This document shows, piece after piece, positions 61,353-64,000 of a DNA stretch of 64,000 bases. The DNA comes from Rhodobacteraceae bacterium MED-G08. Its GTDB lineage: Bacteria; Pseudomonadota; Alphaproteobacteria; Rhodobacterales; Rhodobacteraceae. The notes below the pieces were generated by a model. That model was not told where the DNA came from, ran no database searches, and saw nothing but the letters and a program-made list of their open reading frames with translations. Location of the stretch: positions 32,616-96,615 of the forward strand of contig NTKT01000005.1 of the NCBI GenBank assembly GCA_002457055.1. Reading direction: 5' to 3'. Both the position numbers and the translations under genes were made by a program. How positions within the stretch are numbered: position 1 is the first letter of the stretch; the number at the start of each line of letters is the position of its first letter.

Positions 61353-61772
61353 CTAAGGTACAATACTAAACAGCGTTTTGACCTGCTCAGACCCACCTAC
61401 TCGGTATGCACTCATGAACCCAAGTTTAGAAAACATACTTGCATAATTTCCTGAAACATCTCGGCGAAACAAGCTCTGATGGTTCTTTAAGCCTTCGGTT
61501 GTATCGTATCTTTCAACTATCACATAATATACGTGATCACCAATAGGATTTCCTTTTGTTATGGTCAGGCTGTCTAGGCCTAAAGCCTCATCTCCCATAG
61601 GATGGGTCTCTTTGATCCAATTACCCCATTCTACTAATCCTTTCTCCACGGACCCAACTTTACTAAGTGGGACTTTCAACACAGCGCCCCAATTTGTGGT
61701 TGGAATGTCTGACGCGAAGCCAGCTTGGCCAAATCCAATAATGCACGCGGCTATGAGTAAAAATTTTTTCAT
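61353..61772 (-). CDS. Exported dimeric alpha/beta-barrel-like protein
   Basis: A 139-residue protein from the ATG at 61772, with AAGGAAA upstream and a signal peptide (MKKFLLIAACIIGFGQAGFA). The frame is open to 61829. The mature part (TTNWGAVLKVPLSKVGSVEKGLVEWGNWIKETHP, then HVYYVIVERYDTTEGLKNHQSLF) looks like an ABM or NIPSNAP-like domain, which is unusual outside the cytoplasm. Function unknown. Confidence 0.7.
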   Translation of the reverse strand: MKKFLLIAACIIGFGQAGFASDIPTTNWGAVLKVPLSKVGSVEKGLVEWGNWIKETHPMGDEALGLDSLTITKGNPIGDHVYYVIVERYDTTEGLKNHQSLFRRDVSGNYASMFSKLGFMSAYRVGGSEQVKTLFSIVP

Positions 61773-61923
61773 GAGGTTTTCCTTTGCTGTGAATATAAAA
61801 CTACTCCTCAAATCGGTAGGTCTATTCAAGTATATTATCTGTACTGAATTACTATTAATTATTACTATTAATTTTTACCCCTCTATCTCTCTGGATGATC
61901 TACATAGTCCACTCGTCCACAGG

Positions 61924-61990
61924 TAACCCCACCCCAACTCACAATATCCCTGCTCACGCGCAAAGACGTTTATTTGGATCGGTATGATTG
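61924..61990 (+). repeat. Repeated intergenic element, copy D
   Basis: TAACCCCACCCCAACTCA (61924-61941) is identical to 62654-62671 in copy C, and ACGTTTATTTGGATCGG (61966-61982) is a close variant of the GCGTTTATTCGGATCAG core. It lies between two minus-strand genes, downstream of the 62071-62532 gene, so here it does not lead a plus-strand gene. Confidence 0.72.
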
Positions 61991-62070
61991 TTACTGGTGT
62001 AGCATCAGTTGGATGAGCCAACCATGTACCATTAGAAGTATCATGGTTTTTGGCTCCCACTTTAGCGATC

Positions 62071-62532
62071 TTAATCAGTAGCTTTCCAAGAGTAAGTGGA
62101 TGTGTTGGCGTCTATTTGAATATCCGTTCCACCAATCCATTTTACCCCGTTGTAAGCCTCCCATTTTCCAGTACCAGAAGTCTGTGTGATTAATGCTCCG
62201 TCTGGGTGTGGTGTCAGTAAGCTAACCGAAACATCGCCATCAGGATCAACGGACATACATGTCGCTACGAATCCCACTGGCTGTTCTTGACCTACTGCAA
62301 AAGTTAGAACTTGCGTGCAGGTTGCTGCTGTGGCCTTGTGGAACCCTTCAGGCGGATTATCCCACGTCCACACATCGCTGGTAGTATTTTTTACCAGAAC
62401 TCCTGTCTTGCCTTCCATTACTTCATTATCAACAGTTATTCCCGTCCCAGTTCCTCCTAAACCAGAGTGTCCACCGGCTAGAACTAGTGTAGGCATAAGC
62501 GCTAAAATTGAACCCGCTAGAATCTTTCTCAT
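62071..62532 (-). CDS. Hypothetical exported protein
   Basis: A 153-residue protein with a signal peptide (MRKILAGSILALMPTLVLAG) followed by a Gly-rich start (GGHSGLGGTGTGITVDN) and a beta-rich domain with two Cys (ATCTQVL, ATCMSVD). It may be a small extracellular or periplasmic binding domain. No family recognised. GGGAAAA precedes the ATG. Confidence 0.68.
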   Translation of the reverse strand: MRKILAGSILALMPTLVLAGGHSGLGGTGTGITVDNEVMEGKTGVLVKNTTSDVWTWDNPPEGFHKATAATCTQVLTFAVGQEQPVGFVATCMSVDPDGDVSVSLLTPHPDGALITQTSGTGKWEAYNGVKWIGGTDIQIDANTSTYSWKATD

Positions 62533-62653
62533 TTAATTTTCCCTTCTTTTTAATGAAAATTAATCAACACTACTCTCATACAATCAAGACGCTACGATAC
62601 GGACATTAACAGTTTTATGAAGCTGGAAGTATTTCTGCCCATTAATTAATCGA

Positions 62654-62745
62654 TAACCCCACCCCAACTCATAATTCCCCTTGTCACTCACTAAGGCGTT
62701 TATTCGGATCAGGTCATTGGCTACGAACGCAGCGTCTTATTTTAC
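62654..62745 (+). repeat. Repeated intergenic element, copy C
   Basis: This is the fullest copy: TAACCCCACCCCAACTCA (62654-62671), then CACTCACTAAG and GCGTTTATTCGGATCAG (62696-62712), then TTGGCTACGAACGCAGCGTC and TATTTTACAAGAT. It lies about 50-140 bases upstream of the small membrane-protein gene at 62792, like copy B before 60256. Confidence 0.78.
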
Positions 62746-62791
62746 AAGATCTATAATCTCCTTCACATTAGGATATAAATCGGAGGTGACC

Positions 62792-63181
62792 ATGAAACCA
62801 AAAACTACGTTAATAATAACTGCTTTAATTGGGTTAGTTTTTTCGTCAGTAATGTACATTGCGCCAGAATTCGTAACAAGTGAACAGTTTCCAAATGCTG
62901 AAGGTCAAGGATTTGCTGACCTTGTTACAGTCAGATATGGAATAGCAAGTTTAATCCTTGCTTTAGTTATCATAACTTATCATTTGCGAAATATTGAAGG
63001 CCGAACTTTCCAAGCGCATGTAATGAGAGGCTATACTTTGGCGTTCAGCGTAGTTTGTATTACCACTCTTATATTGCAAATTTTAGGAAAAATATCAGCA
63101 GTACCTCCAATTTTAGGTACTGGCATTGTTGCCATTCTTTCCTTTATATCATGGCGTGGTTTAGCAAAAGACCCTGACTAA
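62792..63181 (+). CDS. Hypothetical membrane protein, four helices
   Basis: A 129-residue protein from the ATG at 62792, which has GGAGG six bases upstream. Four hydrophobic segments are visible (about residues 6-23, 45-64, 76-97 and 101-120). It resembles DUF4345-like four-helix membrane proteins in layout, but no motif confirms this. It follows copy C of the repeated element. Confidence 0.7.
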   Translation: MKPKTTLIITALIGLVFSSVMYIAPEFVTSEQFPNAEGQGFADLVTVRYGIASLILALVIITYHLRNIEGRTFQAHVMRGYTLAFSVVCITTLILQILGKISAVPPILGTGIVAILSFISWRGLAKDPD

Positions 63182-63221
63182 AATTAAGTTTTTAATATAG
63201 TGCAACGGTAGGAACTGATCT

Positions 63222-63605
63222 ATGGCAATTACCCCAGTAACCACACTTGTCTCTCAAGCTAAGGAACAGATTGAGACACTTTTGCAAGAAGACGCCGAGG
63301 CACAGGTTGAAGCGGGAACTGCGCAGTTTGTAGATATTCGCGACATCCGTGAATTGAAACGAGAGGGCTGCATACCGGGCGCTCTGCACGCCCCAAGGGG
63401 TATGCTAGAATTCTGGTTAGATCCTGCCAGCCCATATCATAAACCAGAATTTATCACAGACAAAAAGCTAATTTTATTCTGTGCTAGCGCCTGGCGTTCA
63501 GCGCTAGCCGTAAAAACTTTACAGGACATGGGCTTTGAGAACATTGCCGAAATGGAGGGTGGATTTGGGGCATGGAAAAAACGCGGTGCGCTGATTGAAG
63601 AATAA
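63222..63605 (+). CDS. Rhodanese-like sulfurtransferase
   Basis: A 127-residue single rhodanese domain. The active site is Cys88 in ILFCASAWRSALAVKTLQDMGF, with FVDIRDIRELKREGCIPGALHAPRG as the first block. An N-terminal amphipathic helix precedes it. The sequence is related to the rhodanese at 53381. Substrate unknown. It lies 40 bases after the four-helix membrane protein on the same strand. Confidence 0.93.
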   Translation: MAITPVTTLVSQAKEQIETLLQEDAEAQVEAGTAQFVDIRDIRELKREGCIPGALHAPRGMLEFWLDPASPYHKPEFITDKKLILFCASAWRSALAVKTLQDMGFENIAEMEGGFGAWKKRGALIEE

Positions 63606-63706
63606 CCGAAGCCAATCGAACCATTTATATAGTTGCCACTCAGGAAAGTGTTAATTGATGTTGAGGTACAGTTCCTACACTATCACAACTTCATCGTAAT
63701 TATAGA

Positions 63707-63729
63707 GTAAGTTTTTTATTATAACTTAC
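63707..63729 (+). promoter_or_regulatory. Hairpin just before the ribosome binding site of the last gene
   Basis: GTAAGTT (63707-63713) with AACTTAC (63723-63729) forms a seven-base stem with a nine-base loop that ends one base before GGAG. The structure would sit beside the ribosome binding site of the 63741 gene and could affect its translation. Confidence 0.35.
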
Positions 63730-63740
63730 AGGAGAGTAGC

Positions 63741-64000
63741 ATGCTTGGAGAAAAAGCAGGAACATTGACTTTAAAAGAAACCACCAAACCTATTGATTCA
63801 GGTAAATACGGTCTGCCTGCCATGGAAACGCACAACGTTGGTAGCGGTACGCTGGTAGGTCATGAGGTTCAAGGTATGGCAACCTTTACCGCTGAGATGA
63901 GACCTGATGGTTCATGGAAAGGTCATTGCCCAGCAGGAGTGATCATGTGTGCCGGAGGTGTTGCCACCTTTACTTGCATGGGTGTTGGTAACATGACTGA
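63741..64000 (+). CDS. Hypothetical protein, N-terminal part (cut by window edge)
   Basis: The first 86 codons of a gene that runs off the right edge. It begins MLGEKAGTLTLKETTKPIDS, then MATFTAEMRPDGSWKGHCPAG and AGGVATFTCMGVGNMT. The repeated beta-like segments with ATFT and two Cys suggest a small beta-barrel. There is no signal peptide. AGGAGAG precedes the ATG. No family recognised. Confidence 0.65.
   Translation, partial: MLGEKAGTLTLKETTKPIDSGKYGLPAMETHNVGSGTLVGHEVQGMATFTAEMRPDGSWKGHCPAGVIMCAGGVATFTCMGVGNMT

Noticed and set aside
1..64000. tRNA genes, rRNA genes, CRISPR arrays, transposases and phage genes
   Set aside because: I looked for T-arm consensus, regular spacer repeats and recognisable transposase or integrase motifs and saw none, although a dedicated search could still find a tRNA.

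Overview
The window is a 64 kb piece of a low-GC, densely packed alphaproteobacterial genome. Its first 28 kb has the gene order typical of Rhodobacterales: a cytochrome c oxidase biogenesis cluster (coxB-ctaB-coxF-ctaG-coxC-SURF1-thrC) divergent from tldD, then ftsEX beside a zinc-ribbon membrane protein, then lysA-lptM-argH. Low GC, very short spacers, frequent TTG/GTG starts and marine-type small proteins suggest a streamlined marine member of the Roseobacter/Rhodobacterales group. That placement is inference from gene order and composition, not from a marker-gene tree.

Layout. 1-4496 (minus strand): aa3-type oxidase subunits and assembly factors, ending in a truncated thrC. 4644-12028 (plus): tldD, topA, then a ligase-associated Lhr-type helicase and the phosphoesterase PdeM, without the ligase and exonuclease that normally accompany them. 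12035-14351 (minus): ftsE-ftsX-plsC, divergent from a zinc-ribbon membrane protein. 15176-18047 (minus): argH-lptM-lysA, divergent from a TlpA-like thioredoxin. 18670-20421: an ABC exporter; then a flavin reductase. 21464-27992 (plus): a complete aglE-F-G-A-K alpha-glucoside uptake and hydrolysis operon, with a strong hairpin just after the binding-protein gene.

From about 28 kb to the right edge the window changes character. It becomes a mosaic of short, mostly monocistronic genes on both strands: six GFA/CENP-V-type zinc proteins; about ten small proteins that look like dimeric alpha/beta-barrel (ABM/DUF4242/DUF3764-like) domains; two cupins; two glutathione S-transferases; two rhodaneses; two EamA permeases; a ceramidase-like membrane protein; an AlkB-type hydroxylase; a SnoaL-like protein; an AhpD-like protein; an atypical SDR; and many secreted or membrane micro-proteins under 60 residues. 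Embedded in it is a redox cluster (multicopper oxidase and two cytochromes c, divergent from a cytochrome b561). The recurring theme of thiol, aldehyde and small-molecule chemistry is suggestive, but no single operon ties it together.

The signals most worth following are: the six-fold GFA family; an intergenic element repeated at about 60.13, 61.92 and 62.65 kb (with weaker relatives near 58.79 and 59.63 kb) that precedes small-protein genes; a secreted protein whose signal peptide and body are joined only by a -1 shift on an AAATTTT heptamer at 51418; a two-unit hairpin repeat near 54.2 kb; and a pair of paralogous micro-proteins at 45.9 and 52.6 kb. No rRNA, tRNA, CRISPR array or insertion sequence was recognised.
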